From Symbiodinium natans (taxonomy: Eukaryota; Sar; Dinophyceae; Suessiales; Symbiodiniaceae), in contig CAJNDS010002103.1 in assembly GCA_905221605.1 (NCBI GenBank), positions 310,581-374,580 of the forward strand: a DNA stretch of 64,000 nucleotides, written 5' to 3'. The notes under the pieces were generated by a model. It did no database searches. It was not told the origin of the DNA and saw nothing but the letters and a program-made list of their open reading frames with translations. Both the position numbers and the translations under genes were made by a program. Shown here piece after piece: positions 39,819 through 52,402 of the stretch (position 1 is its first letter; each line of letters starts with the position of its first letter).

Positions 39819-42800
39819 TAAACATCTATATATATATATATATACATATTTTTTGTGGGGGGTACCTACAAGACATGCACTGTACCTGAGAGCAGGAGAT
39901 CCAGTGCAACACCTTCCTCTTCACCTGTTCAACCCTGGCATGAACCCTGAGCACCCTAACCCTAAACCCGAAACCCTAAACCCTAAACCCTAAACCCTAA
40001 ACCCTAAACGGCTGAATTCGTGAAGTGGGTGTTGGCATCAAGATATGCTCTTTCGGCTTAGAGTCGAGGGACTTGCGTCTTTCGCCAGGCGCCGGGGGTC
40101 TTTGATACAGCGACGGCAGAGTCTGAATGATTCATAGGGTTCATAGCGTTTAGGGTTAAAAGGGTTCATAGGGTTTAGGGTTTTAGGAGTTTAGGGGTTT
40201 GGGTTTGCTACCTGGTTATCCTGCCTTGCCACGCTCTGTGAACTTGATGCTGTTGGCCACGAGGTGGAAATGCATGACCTCAGCTCATCATTGGTTGCAC
40301 CTGACCTCACAAATGTTTAGGGTTTAGGGTTTAGGGTTACAAATGCCAAACCGACGAAGACTTGGTTGCTGAGTTCATAAGCCCCCAAAAAGTGTAAATT
40401 TTCAGTTTTATAGGGGGTTATAGTACGTATTCCAAAAAGTGTAAAGTGTACTCACTCAGCTACGAAGAAGACAGATTCTTCTGAGATCCTGCAGAAATTA
40501 CAAAGCCGAACACGGAAGGAAAAGCCAAAAGCAACCCCAACCACAAAGTAATCTAGCACAATGAAAGCACAACTCATCAAAACATTGCATATCAACATCT
40601 AGCGAAGCAGTTGACAGTTAGAAAAACGGAAGATAAACAACAACTGCATCAATTTGCTACCGCTACGCGCAGTATGAACGTGCTCTAAACAGTGTTTTTG
40701 AGAAGAAACGAACAGAATAGGATGGAAAACGAGAAGAAATAATTAAAGAGCAGAATTCAATCATCAAAGAACAGAGTAAGAGTATAGTCGGAAGCGGAGC
40801 GGGCAGAATATAGGGTTTAGGGCTTGGGGTTCCTAAACCTCTAAACCCTACCGAAAAACCTACAACCCCACAACCCTAAATCCCTAAAACCCGAAAACCC
40901 TAACAACCTAAAACAACCCTAAAACCCTAAAACCCTAAAACCCTAAAACCCTAAACCCTAAACCCTAAACCCTAAACCCTAAACCCTAAACCCTTGCAGC
41001 TCGCAAGTCTCAACTCCTGGGCCCGGGGCTGTGAGCGCAGTGTAGTCGCCCGTCATAGCAAGGCTGGGATCCTCCACCTTACGTTTAGGGTTTAGGGTTT
41101 AGGGTTTAGGGTTTAGGGTTTAGGGTTTAGGGTTTAGGGTTTAGGGTTTAGGATCCTCCACCTTACGTTTGGGGTTGAGGGTTTGGGGGTTTCGGGATTT
41201 AGGGATTTGTAGCATTTAGGGTTTAGGGGTATTCGATTTAGGAAGTAGGGGCTTAGGGATTTAGGGATATAGGATTTAGGAATATAGAGTTTAGGGATTC
41301 AGGATCTAGGGAAATAGGAATATAGAGGGGTTTAGGGATATAGGATTTAAGGATCTAGGGTTTAGGGTTAGGGATGTGGGGATTTGCGGACTTGGGGATT
41401 AGGGATTTAGGGATTTCAGGATTTGGAGTTTAAGGTTTAGGTATGTAGGGGCTTGAGGGATTTAGGTACTAGGGGTTTAGGGATTTAGCATGTAGGGGTT
41501 TGGGGATTTAGGGATTTAGGGGGTTGTTGGGACAACGAGGGTTTCCTTGGCTAGGCTGGCATGAAAAGCCTTCTGAAGCAAAAGTCCACATCTCAGCCTC
41601 TGGAACCCAATAAACCCTAAACCCTAAACCCTTAACCCTTATAAACCCTAAACCCTAAACCCCCCCTTATACTAACAGCCCATCAGGCTGCTTTTGCTCT
41701 GCCCTGTCATTGAGTGTGATGACGATGACTCACATGACGCTTGGCCGAGAAAAAACGGGTTTAGGGTTTAGGGTTTAGGGTTTAGGGTCTAGGGTTTAGG
41801 GTTTAGGGTTTAGGGTTTACACCGAGCACGCCGCCGTCATCTCCAAAGCAACTGCGCTTTTGAGAAGCGGCTTTCCTGAGCCAAGCTTGTCATCAGATGC
41901 TCGTCCCCGTTTTGGGATCCTTATTACAAGGCGGCCCCTCTTATTTACCTACCTTTGGAGTAGACCCTGGAAAAAAAGTATATACTTTTTAGGTATAAGT
42001 AGCTATAATAGGACCCCAGAACCAAACAAAATAAAAAAGTACAGTACTCCAAAACCCAGTTTAGGGTGCCCAGCAAGAGACCAGTATTTTGAGAACTGGT
42101 CAGATTTGGTGTGAAGCTGCAAGCTTGTGCGCAAGCTTTTAAGCGCACCGTTGGTTTCTGAAGGGCCCATATATCAGAACCTACTACAGGAGGTAAGGGA
42201 CCATGCTAAGGGCCCATGAAACTCCCCTTACATCTCAGGTGGGCTGCCGCAGATTCTCTCCGAGGCTTTCCCTCACCACACGCGTTGTGAACACAACCCT
42301 AAACCCTAAACCCTAAGCCCTAAACCCTAAACGTATAGTCACCGAGAGGCCCTTCCTGGTCGTCGACCTGCTAAGACGCTCCTCGGTGAGGTCGTTTATG
42401 TCCTGTGGTCACATGACATAAACGGACGTAAAACCCTGAACCCTAAACCCTACACCCTACACCCTGAACCCTAACCCCAGTTCCGGGCCCTTGGGGGCTT
42501 ATAACATAAGGGGACCTAAGCCCCCCACACAATGGGAATAAGGGGCCTGCTCTGGGTCCCGGGTCCCAGTGAGAGTTGACCCTGGGGGCTCAGAAGGGTA
42601 GCCCCCCCAGAAAGGGACGGGGTTAGCGTTTAGGCCAGTTTAGGGTTCAGGGTTCAGGGTTCAGGGTTCGGGGTTCAGGGTTCAGGGTTCAGGGTTTAGG
42701 ATTTAGGGTTTCGGGTTTAGGGGCTTAGTCTGGGTCCTTGTGAGAGTTGTCTTGGAGTTGGGGGTGCCGAGTCTTTGCGGGTCATGTCATGGGGGCAGGG

Positions 42801-45800
42801 TCCTCAATCGAGACTCCAACCGAGACCAGGTCACCTGGAGAATCGAGGGTGTCTTGAGGTTACCAAGAAGGTAGGTTCTATTGTCTACTAGACCCAAGAG
42901 TAACCTAGGAATAACAAGGGTGCCTTTTTCGGTTTAAAGGGGCTCATAAGGCAGCCTAAGCCCCAACAAAAGGGTAAAGGGCACCACTGGGCTACCAAGT
43001 CGATATTGTTTGGGTTGAGGGCTCAAGGTCGTGGGCAGTCATCAGCTTCAGTTTCATCCGAAGGTGGAGTGTGATCTCGTGGGGCTCTGATGGCTGCTCA
43101 AACACTTCTGCTGTTTAGGGTTTAGGGTTTAGGGTTTAGGGTTTAGGGTTTAGGGTTTAGGGTTTAGGGTTTAGGGTTTAGGGTTTAGGGTTTAGGGTTT
43201 AGGATTTAGGGTGCTTCTGCACCACGTTGGTGAGGCCCTACGATGCTAGCGGCCTCAACATTTCCAGGCGTGAGGGGATTCGGAATCTTAGCGTGAATGA
43301 GATCAAAGCATTTGACGAACGTTGCTACTGCTTGTGACACGTCTCCGGTGGCAGTTTAACCTCATCGTTTCGGGTGTTTTCGTCTTTGCCTGGGGTCCGC
43401 CCGAGAGTTCTTGCACGAAGGAAGTTCCCTAAACTAAGTGACCTGAACATCACGCATAAAGGTTGCAGGTTCCATCCTGTTTGCATTGCACTTGAGTCTC
43501 TCCGACGTGACGCGTTTGCACCTGATTACTACTAGTCGCTTAAGAACCCCCAAACATAAAAACAATAATAATCCCTATATTACCCTTATGAGGAAGAATA
43601 TTGTTTCATTTGTTGGGGGGGGGGTTCTTAAGCAAGTAGTAGATAAAACGTAAAACAAATAGTAATCCCCGTATTACCCTTATAAGGTGAAAGAGGAAAG
43701 GACCAGCACCGCCGAGCAAGGCAGATTCGGTGTTGGTGGGCTTTGCGAGAGGGTTTAGGGTTCAGTTTAGGGTGTTGCCATCAAGAGCACGAATTGGCTA
43801 GTTCTTAGTAGGCAATGAAGGAATGAGGCACGCTAGATAATCCCTCAAAGGGTAGAAAAAAGGGCCCTAATTCCCTCAGTCCCTGCTAAGAACCAGGGGG
43901 CCAAGTATCTTCTGATCTTGTTGTTGCTATTTTTTCAGGAGGACCGGGGGGAGTGGGAGAGAAAGGGAGGGTGGCAGCTAACAATGCTAGCTACTACAAC
44001 AGCCCAAGAGCAGGCCTTAGGGTGCAGGGGCCCTAAAACCTAAACCCTAAACCCTAAACCCTAAACCCTAAACCCTAAACCCTAAACCCTAAACCCTAAA
44101 CCCTAAACCCTAAACCCTAAACCCTAAACCCCAGCTTCTTGCGGCCCTGCTTCTGATCTGCTTGCCTGCCTGGAGCTCAAACACATCTAAACCCCATGGG
44201 TCTCCAGTGTTGATTGGGTTGGGCTTCAGGCTTCTTAGGGTTTAGGGTTTAGGGTTAGGGTTTGGGGTTTGGGGTTTTAGGGTTTCGGGTTTGGGGTTTA
44301 GGGTTTAGGGTTTAGGGTTTTGGGGTTTTTGAGTTTGGGTCCGGTGTTGAAGGGGTTGGGCTTTCAAGGGTTATGAGGACCATAAGGGTCTCAGGGCCAT
44401 TCAGGGCTCCGGGGTTCTAAAGGCCACTGCTGCTCTTTGCTTAAGAAGCAGCCGAAAAATGGAAAACAAAACCAAAAACATTCTTCCTTATAAGAGCCAT
44501 CTAGGGAACATGCGGATCACACACCCTAAACTGTGGGCCATTAAACTTGCCATAAACCCTTTTGGGAATTTAGGGATTTAGGTTTAGGGCTTTTAGGGTG
44601 AGATCTTTCGGGTCACTGGCAGAGAAGACGTGATGCAACGGCCACGATTGCAATGGCTCCTTGCAAGTGCCCTACATCGCGCTCATCTACCTAAGACGAC
44701 ATGAAGGGGTTGTTCTTAAGGGTTCTACGGCTTTTAGGGTTTAGAGGGTTTAGAGGTTTGCAGGGTTTTACAGGGTTTTGGGGTTTAGGGCCCATATATC
44801 TTAATAGTATGATCCCCATCTTTTGGTTCATTTGGTGCTTACGGTAAAGGGTTTAGGGTTTAGGGTTTAGGGTTAACCCAAACTTCTCAGAGTCTCTGTG
44901 GCACAAGTGATCACGTGATGGCTACTGAATGAGGCCGTTGTTCAAAAACACTGAAGACGGTCTTTCAGGGTTTCTTTGAGGAAGGCTGACGCATTCAACA
45001 TTCACGTCCAGGGCACACACTGACTCTTTATGTTTGAGGCAATCAGATGCACAGTCATGGTCAGAGTGACCCTAAATACTAAACCCTTAACCCTAAACCC
45101 TAAACCGCGGTCAGAGGCATAATAATTTGATGGGACAGTTTCAGGCACGCTCGCACGCAGAACGCGTCACATGAGATGCTCGTTTCTATCTGTGTTATCA
45201 CGCAACACAAACGGCACGTCGCAGGGACGAACGCGCTCCAGGGCAGTGTTTAACCTGTCCAGAGCAGGCCCTCGAACCCTAAACCCTAACCTCTAAACCC
45301 TAAACCCTTAAACCCTTAAACCCTTGAACCCTAACTCGTATTCACAACCAGCATGGCTGAGCTCAGGCCCATGCATAGGTCCACAGATCGATCAGGTTTG
45401 TTACCTCAGCTGCATGGCCAATATGGGGGAGGGTTTAGGGTTTAGGGTTTAGGGTTTAGGGTTTAGGGTTTAGGGTTTAGGGAAAGTTTAGGGTTTAGGG
45501 TTTAGGGTTTAGGGGGTTTTGGGGGTGATCATAGTATAATTATGCAAAGGGACCATAAGGGAATATTACCTAGTAATTGTTCCGACCCCTATATTGTGCA
45601 TGGCTGTTGCCAGTTCCTGGCTAGAATCCATTTCAAGCTGGTGAAGTGCGTAATTATTTCCCAAAGTAGGGCCCTTTTATACCCCAAAGTAGAACAGAAG
45701 CCCCTTAAAAGGAGCCCACAAATGGAGTACCCCTTCAGAAACTCCTAAGTTTGGGTGGGAGCAATATCGCGTGATGAGTTGGTCTTTAGGGTTGAGGATT

Positions 45801-47183
45801 TAGGGTTTAGGGTGTAGGGTTTGGGTGACCTCAACGGCACTAACAAGGACAAAAAGCTTCAAGTAAAACGAACAAGGCGAGAAGCGTTCTCGAGAGCAAA
45901 CTGCGCTGTGTTTGTGAAGAGCCTGAACTCTTTCTGGTACTTCGCATCAGTTTCCGCCAAGGTCCTTGCAAGCTGTGCATATTTTCGGGCAGGGAATGCT
46001 CACATCAAAACCCACGCGCGCTTCGCACACTCCCGCATTGCTTTAAGCGCGCAGATAGGCCAACAAGACAAGCCCCTGAACATCTGACTTGGTACCCCAG
46101 TAACCATGATATAATCAGGGCACCCTTTTTTGGCAGGTTAATTTATAAGGGAACCTTGAACCAAAAAAAGGGAGAAGGGTACCACTGGGCTACGAAGCTG
46201 AACCTCGCCCTCACAACAAGTCCTGGCGTAACCTGCCAGGCCATTCAGCGGTGATCTGAGCTCGTGGTTGACTAGGCCCACGGTACCTGAGAGCATCCAG
46301 GAAATTTAGCGGTTTCGAAGGGGCCCTTTAGGGCCTCAGGGCGTGACAAACTTAGGAGGTTAAAGTTTAGGGGCTTGTAGTCACCATACTCAGTATATAT
46401 ATCCGGTAACTTTAGGGACACGTCTCATATGTTTAAAATCTCAACACATATATATATATATACATGCAGTCCATCTAGGAACACCCCCCCCATGAGTCGA
46501 CCGCCCCTTTCAATTGCTGCGAGTTGCATGTTTATGATTGCATGTTTATGATGAACCAACTTCTCCTTTAAAAGGCTGCAAGTAGCTCCCTTTAATCAGA
46601 TCCACTTTCACCTGAAATCGGTTCTGTGTACGACTGTCTGTTTACAATCTGTTTATCTTCCTTGGAATCGGGAAGCAGTAAGGTTTTGTCGGTATAGGTT
46701 TGAGATACGCGTGCAGCTTGGTCTTTGCATGCAACGAAGTTGTACGTAGACCAGCTCATGCGTTTTTACAAGTCGGGCCATTTCCTGTGACAAGATTCAA
46801 AACAAAACTTAAGCGGAATGGGGAATGCCAGGCTCGATTCTAATGGGACTTACTGTCATGGGAGTTTACTGTAACAAGTTTCATCGGCACAACATGCGTG
46901 GGAACTTTTTCTTGCTTCGATACCTAGTCACCCAACTCCGCAAGTTTCCGATGGGATTGTTACCTTCCGTGTTTAACAGTAGAACCAAAGCAAAAACCAT
47001 GTTAAGGTCTCATTTGAAAGTGACATTCAAACTGTCAAACTGTCAGTTATTGAGTTTAAGCACTCGCTGCAGTGAGACTCCCGACTGAGAAGGGCCACAG
47101 GCACCCAGCATGGTCCCGCGCCTGATCACCACTTTGGTGAACAAAAGCTCAATGCCGGTGGTAAAACCCTGAGGCTGAAGCGC
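36117..47183 (-). CDS. Sensor histidine kinase core (HisKA + HATPase_c), micro-exons
   Basis: Two-component kinase assembled from small exons. 47183-47105; 46286-46199 holds the phospho-acceptor helix VNHELRSPLNGLAGY (His); 46087-46004; 45964-45874; 45404-45369 (second HisKA helix, LVTNLIDLWTYAW). Then 41077-41039 (MTGDYT), 40278-40225 (N box, HLVANSIKFTERGK), 38990-38933 (LCLSVRDTG), 38146-38091 (G1/F boxes, IGIATKSMDRIFEPFDVE), 37518-37468 (G2 box, KHEGIGLGLAA), 36826-36767 (REIARLHRARLFVKSTKG) and 36164-36117 (GSEFQVLFPEEA). All listed neighbouring joins are in phase, using GC, GA or GT donors, apart from the gap 41078-45368, where coding-like segments exist but were not joined, and a probable missing RLRQ-like micro-exon between 41039 and 40278. 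The DTG|IGIA and FDVE|DKSE joins restore canonical Bergerat-fold spacing. A family-D element forms the intron 46088-46198. Signal sensed and partner regulator unknown. A segment near 35390-35440 (GRIVLCD) could begin a receiver domain. Confidence 0.85.
37876..37992 (-). repeat. Telomere-like (CCCTAAA)n array
   Basis: About 117 bp between kinase exons. Other minus-oriented arrays: 7065-7136, 11038-11133, 15984-16055, 20130-20230, 22521-22577, 23115-23167, 23852-23912, 24995-25064, 29034-29090, 36030-36083, 40920-40992, 44036-44127, 47964-48040, 49773-49860, 51710-51780, 54799-54868 and 59215-59270. Confidence 0.97.
41067..41170 (-). repeat. Telomere-like array between 20-bp direct duplications
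   Basis: GGATCCTCCACCTTACGTTT occurs at 41067-41086 and 41151-41170, with only TTTAGGG units between. The left copy covers the acceptor and first codons of a kinase exon (41039-41077). Confidence 0.95.
46088..46198 (-). mobile_element. Introner-like element, family D (kinase intron)
   Basis: Palindrome that separates the HisKA exon (46286-46199) from the next exon (46087-46004). Removal as GC-AG joins EGEV to HQMFRG in phase (CA|T). The third case in this window where a family-D copy acts as a GC-AG intron. Confidence 0.82.
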
Positions 47184-47563
47184 CTGTGGGCCAAAAGCCC
47201 TAAGCCCGAAACTGGTGTGCTTAGGGTTTAGGGTTTAGGGTTTAGGGTTTAGGGTTTAGGGTTTAGGAGTGTTAGATGCAGCTGCGAGTGCAAGAGTCCG
47301 GCACGCAGGACATTTTGGCAGTGACAGGAACTTCGCCCGTCGATTCGTCCCGTTGTACGACCTGCATGCCACACACTGGCATGTGGGCATGTGGGCATCG
47401 GGGGGTCTCGGGGTGCTAGGGGTGTGAGCGTGTGTGTGTATATATATATATATGCGTATGTTTTTGTGTATATTTCTCTAGTAACTTCTACAAATCCATT
47501 GTACTGGATGTGTATATATGTGTATATATGTGTATATATGTGTGTATATATATATATATATAT

Positions 47564-47605
<42 letters not shown>

Positions 47606-47722
47606 AGGGAGGGAGGGATAGAGATAGAGACAGAGAGAGATAGAGAGGGAGTGAGAGAGAGAGACTGAGAGAGAAAGAGACGGTGTATCAGGCATGTCCA
47701 ACGGTCCCTCTCTACATGTGCT

Positions 47723-47826
47723 AGACCCGGGAGTAACCTAGGAATAAAAAGGGTACCCTTTTTGGTTTTTAAGGGGATTATAAGGGAACCCCCAACCCGA
47801 AAAAAAGGAAAACGGTCCTAGTAGGT
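47723..47826. mobile_element. Palindromic element, family C
   Basis: Ends CTAGACCCGGGAGTAACCTA and complement, middle GGGTACCCTTTTTGG...AAGGGGATTATAAGGGAACC. Copies: 1218-1340, 3356-3467, 24574-24691, 26341-26481, 39431-39551, 54426-54500 (partial). At 10968-11133 the GGGAACCCTAAACCC core has grown into a 96-bp CCCTAAA array. Confidence 0.85.
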
Positions 47827-49341
47827 TTCTGCCCGCAGGCACATATTTTCAACCACGGGCGCGACGAAATCTCGCCTGCCGTTCCAAGAGCCCTGAGGCC
47901 CCCTAATTCGCCTACCCTTGTAGACAGAAGAGCTCGACCTTGATACCTTTTTTGAGCCTTATCAACCCTAAACTGTAAACCCTAAACCCTAAACCCTAAA
48001 CCCTAAACCCTAAACCCTAAAACCCTCAGCCCTAAACCTAGAAATATCCGCCATAAAAAATCTCGAAGCCCTTGTGGCCTCTTTAACCGTGGTTGAGGCC
48101 GTGGATGCTGTGCCTTGCGAATCGCTCTCTGTGGCGATACCTGGGTATGTCAAGCCCAGGGCTTTGCTAGGGTTTAGGGTTTAGGGTTTAGGGTTTAGGG
48201 TTTAGGGTTTAGGGTTTAGGGTTGAGGGTTGAGGGTTTAGGGTTCAGGGTTCAGAGTTTAGGGTTCAGGATCTGTAGGGCATGTATAACTTTTATGTTTA
48301 TTTTCATGTGGACCACAAGGCTTTTCAACCAGGGCTTCGGGGATGTGGGGCTCATACGGGCGGATCTCTATCTTCGAGTCCCTTTCGGGATTGCCACTAT
48401 GGGGCAGAGCCGTATATATCCAGCGTCCAGTAGAGATTGGATCAACCCTCGCCCCCAAACCCTGCACCCCTAACCCCCCCTGGTATCAGCCCTACAGCTT
48501 GCGATGAGGCAAGTGCGGTGGAGCTTGAGGAGGGCGCTGCAAAAGGATAGGTTCTTAGGAGCTGAATACCCCAGCCCAAAAAAGGTTAACCCTGTATTAG
48601 TAATAGGACTTAAAAAAACCGAAAACGCTTAAGGTTCACTACCCAGCCCCTAAGCAAGTGTCAGGACCATGGTTCTGGGCTGAGAGCTTCTGAGGATTTA
48701 GGGTTTAGGGTTTAGGGAGTTAGGGTTTGGGGTTTAGGGATTTCGAGTTTGGGGTTTAGGGTTTAGGGTTTGGGGTGAGGGCTTCGTTGGAGGTTCAGGG
48801 AGCAGCTGTGGCCAGGTTATCGGGCAAGTCACGATGGACATACATAGTACAAAAAGCACATGTTTCTGCATATACATATATATATATATATATATTTATT
48901 TATTTATATACTTATATATATATATATATGTATATGTATATACATATATATATATATATATGTATGTATGTATGTATGAGTGGCTGCAGCCTTATGTATG
49001 AGTGGCTGCAGCCTTACTAGGCCGTATTTGTAGAACCCCAGCCCTGGCTTGCTCAGACTTCGCAGGCTACCTTCTCCACCGTGCATTTGCTTAAGAAACC
49101 CCCCCCCCCCCCCCCCCCCGCCCCAGAAAGAAGAAATGCGGTAACCATGTACGTAACAGGACATACATGTAGGTGCATTAGACCTAGCGAAGGTTAAGAC
49201 TATGCTCAAAAAGTCGGGGGGCTTAGGGATTAGGGCTTTCGGGTTTCGTAGGGTTTAGGGTTAGGTGCCCATATCAAGCTATGTAAGGAGCCCAAAGCCA
49301 TACAACCCAAGAAGCCCTAAGCCACAGCTGCTGAAGCAAAG

Positions 49342-49376
<35 letters not shown>

Positions 49377-52270
49377 AGGAAAAAAAAAAAAAAAAAACGA
49401 AACAAAAAAACACAAAATAATGTTAATGACAAACTCAATCGGGGCAGTATAGGGTTCAGGGTGATCGGGGTTTAGGGCTTTCAGGCTTTGGGCTTTCCAG
49501 GGTTCGCAAGGTTTAGGATTAGGGCTTCACGTGCAAGAGGGGTTTTGTGTTTAGAGTGTTTGATCAGGGGTTTAGGGACCAGGATCTCCACAAGGTTTAG
49601 AGGCTTGATCGGGCTGGGTGATCGTGCTCTTCGCCCCAAATCCCAATCTCTAGGGGAAATCATACGGGTGATTCAAACCGCGTCAAACTGCACCACACCC
49701 AAACACCCAACAAATGCAAACCCTAAGGCGCCGAAGCCGAATCCTTCCGACATGTGAGGCCCGAAAGAACCTAAACCCTAAACCCTAAACCCTAAACCCT
49801 AAACCCTAAACCCTAAACCCTAAACCCTAAACCCTAAACCCTAAACCCTAAACCCTAAACGAAAGATGAACGTGGGCGCGGCACACAGGTCCGGACTCTT
49901 TGAGGACTGAGCCTCGGTCAGGGCTAGATTTCGGTTTAGGGCTGTTACGGTCACACCTGAACCTAGGGTTTAGGGTTTAGGGTTCAGGGTTCAGGGTTTA
50001 GGGTTTAGGGTTTAGGGTTTGGGGTTCAGGGTTCAGGGTTTAGCGATAACAATGGATTACCTTAAACGTTAAACTGTAGGCCGTTCGGAACACTGTAGGA
50101 GTTCTTGGCGATGAAGATTTTTTTTACGAGCTTCGGGGTTCAGAGATTCAGGGTTGAGGCTGCTTCCGCAATATTCGGGTTGGGACTCTATAAAAACGAG
50201 TGCTGGACTACTTTCCTGCGAGGCCGCCTCACTGGCTTGTCAAAGTTCGCAATGCTGTGGTTCGGGGGGGGGTTGGCTGCGTTCGGCTGCGACATCCCAA
50301 ACCCTCAACCCCGAGCTTAGGGTTTAGGGTTTAGGGTTTAGGGTTTAGGTTGAGGGCTGGGGTTTCTCAAGCATCGGAGTGCATGGGGGGGGTCCGGGTT
50401 CAGACCTTCCAAAGGTTTCAGACTGACCGGGATCAGGAGTTCAGGCTCCCTGCCCACGGAACCTGGAAGCAGGTGTAGGGTCTTGGCCCTAAACCCTAAA
50501 CCCTAAACCCCAAACCCTAAACCCTAAACCCTAAACTCTTGGGTTCAGGGTTCAGTGTCGCTTAGAAAGGCCGAAATGTGCCCTACTGCACTCTCACAAG
50601 CCCCTTGATTCCCAACGCAGACCGCAGTAGGGACCTATACCCTGAATCCTAAGCACTAGAAAGCCCCAAACCCGAAACCCTATACGGTTTAAGGTTTAGG
50701 GTTTAGGGTTTAGGGTTTAAGGTTTAGGGTAAATAAGAGATGTTATAGCAACCTTCTATGAACCCCAGAGAAATCTTAATTTCAGACCCTGAAATAAGCA
50801 CTATATGCATGTACAAATTTACGTTGGTCTACACAGTCATATACATGTGTATATATATATATAGAGGCATATTCCTACATGAACACTCCGCAAACCCTGA
50901 ACCCTTTTCAACCCCAAACAACCATTAAGTCTTAGTGAGCTGCAAACTTCAAACCCCAAAAAGAAAACCCCACTACGCACCGTGCTCTTAAGCTTTATAC
51001 ACACCCTAAAACCTGGACCATACATAAACCCTAAATCCCGAACACTATGCAAACCTTAAACCCTAAGCCCTATATAAACCCTTAACGCGATTTCGCTGGC
51101 CTGCAATTCGAGGTCCGGTGGCGATAATTTATTGGCTCCTGCCACTGGGAGCAGGGGGTGTTAGGGTATGGGGTTTCTTGTTTAAGGTTGAGGGGTTGAC
51201 AACCCTAAACCCTAAACCCCTAAACCCCTAAACCCCTACACCTGGGGTCTCCGGCGTAGGGTTCAGCGTACGTTTTCCATTGGACGCCGTCGGTGTGCAA
51301 GGGTTGCTTCACTTCATCTGAAGCAGGGTTTCTATTACTGATTTTGGTGAGTGTATAAGATAGTATATCAGGTTCCTTCTTTCACATTGGTGAGTGTATA
51401 CCTTGGGGTGTCCTTTTCGGGCTACAAAAGATATAAACCCTACTTCGAATCTACAGCTTCGCGTGCCTTCTGAGGGAAATGGGGGTTTCCGACATTAGGG
51501 GGGCACCACTTTACTTTATTGGGGTCCTCATGAGAAGGGAATCCTACTATTTTGGGGACTATATTACGGGTCCCTAACTTTCGTAAATCCCGAAATGGCA
51601 TAGACACCGTGATCCCAACTATAAGACACTACTTCCTCCACATGTAATATAGGGGGGTATTACAGTATATAACTATAAAGGGGCCATAAGGGAATTAATA
51701 GTAAATATCCTTAAACCCTAAACCCTAAACCCTAAACCCTAAACCCCAAACCCTAAACCCTAAACCTTAAACCCTAAAATACATTCGATGCTTTCTTGGA
51801 GCTGCGGTCTCGCAGTTTTAAGGGTCCTCGGGCATTCTGAGGACTCCCGAGGCTTCCGGTCGATGCAGAATAGGTTTAGGGTTTAGGGTTTAGGGTTTAG
51901 GGTTTAGGGTTTAGGGTCTAGGGTTTAGGGTTTAGGGCTTAGGGTTTAGGGGTGTTTCGGGTTTTATGCCAGGACGACTCTGATCCCTTCCTGGATGGCA
52001 TGAGAGCCAAGTCAAGTGCAACGCATCTTTGAGACCTGACTCGGGACCATTCGGGACAAGCAAGAAGCCCTAAGAAAAGTTCGAATCGAAAGCTTCTTTT
52101 CCAGAAGCTCACAGCCTTCTAAGGGCAGCGCTCCCTTCATATGGGCCCTTAAAAAGGGACCTCCTATATTCCCCTTACACAAACTACGGGTCCATATACC
52201 TATCCCTGCAAAACCCCAGAAGCAAGGGGTCCTAGAGCCTCCTCGCTATGCGTTGGCTTCTCTGCTGGCC

Positions 52271-52402
52271 TGGGTTTAGGGTTTAGGGTTTAGGGTTTAG
52301 GGTTTAGGGTTTAGGGTTTAGGGTTTAGGGTTTAGGGTTTAGGGTTTAGGGTTTAGGGTTTAGGGTTTAGGGTTTAGGGTTTAGGGTTTAGGGTTTAGGG
52401 TG
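52271..52402 (+). repeat. Telomere-like (TTTAGGG)n array, 132 bp, nearly pure
   Basis: About 19 perfect units. Other plus-oriented arrays: 3811-3909, 4191-4251, 6573-6646, 6772-6832, 8335-8424, 8518-8610, 10726-10808, 12556-12662, 20344-20418, 25155-25245, 28831-28926, 39001-39155, 43116-43210, 45430-45515, 48170-48250, 51873-51952 and 61510-61618. Confidence 0.97.

Noticed and set aside
51482..51590. Palindromic element with GTTTCCGA ends as an intron between coding-like segments
   Set aside because: The flanking repeat CATTTC gives no GT/GC/GA-AG option that keeps frame, so an intron role could not be supported.
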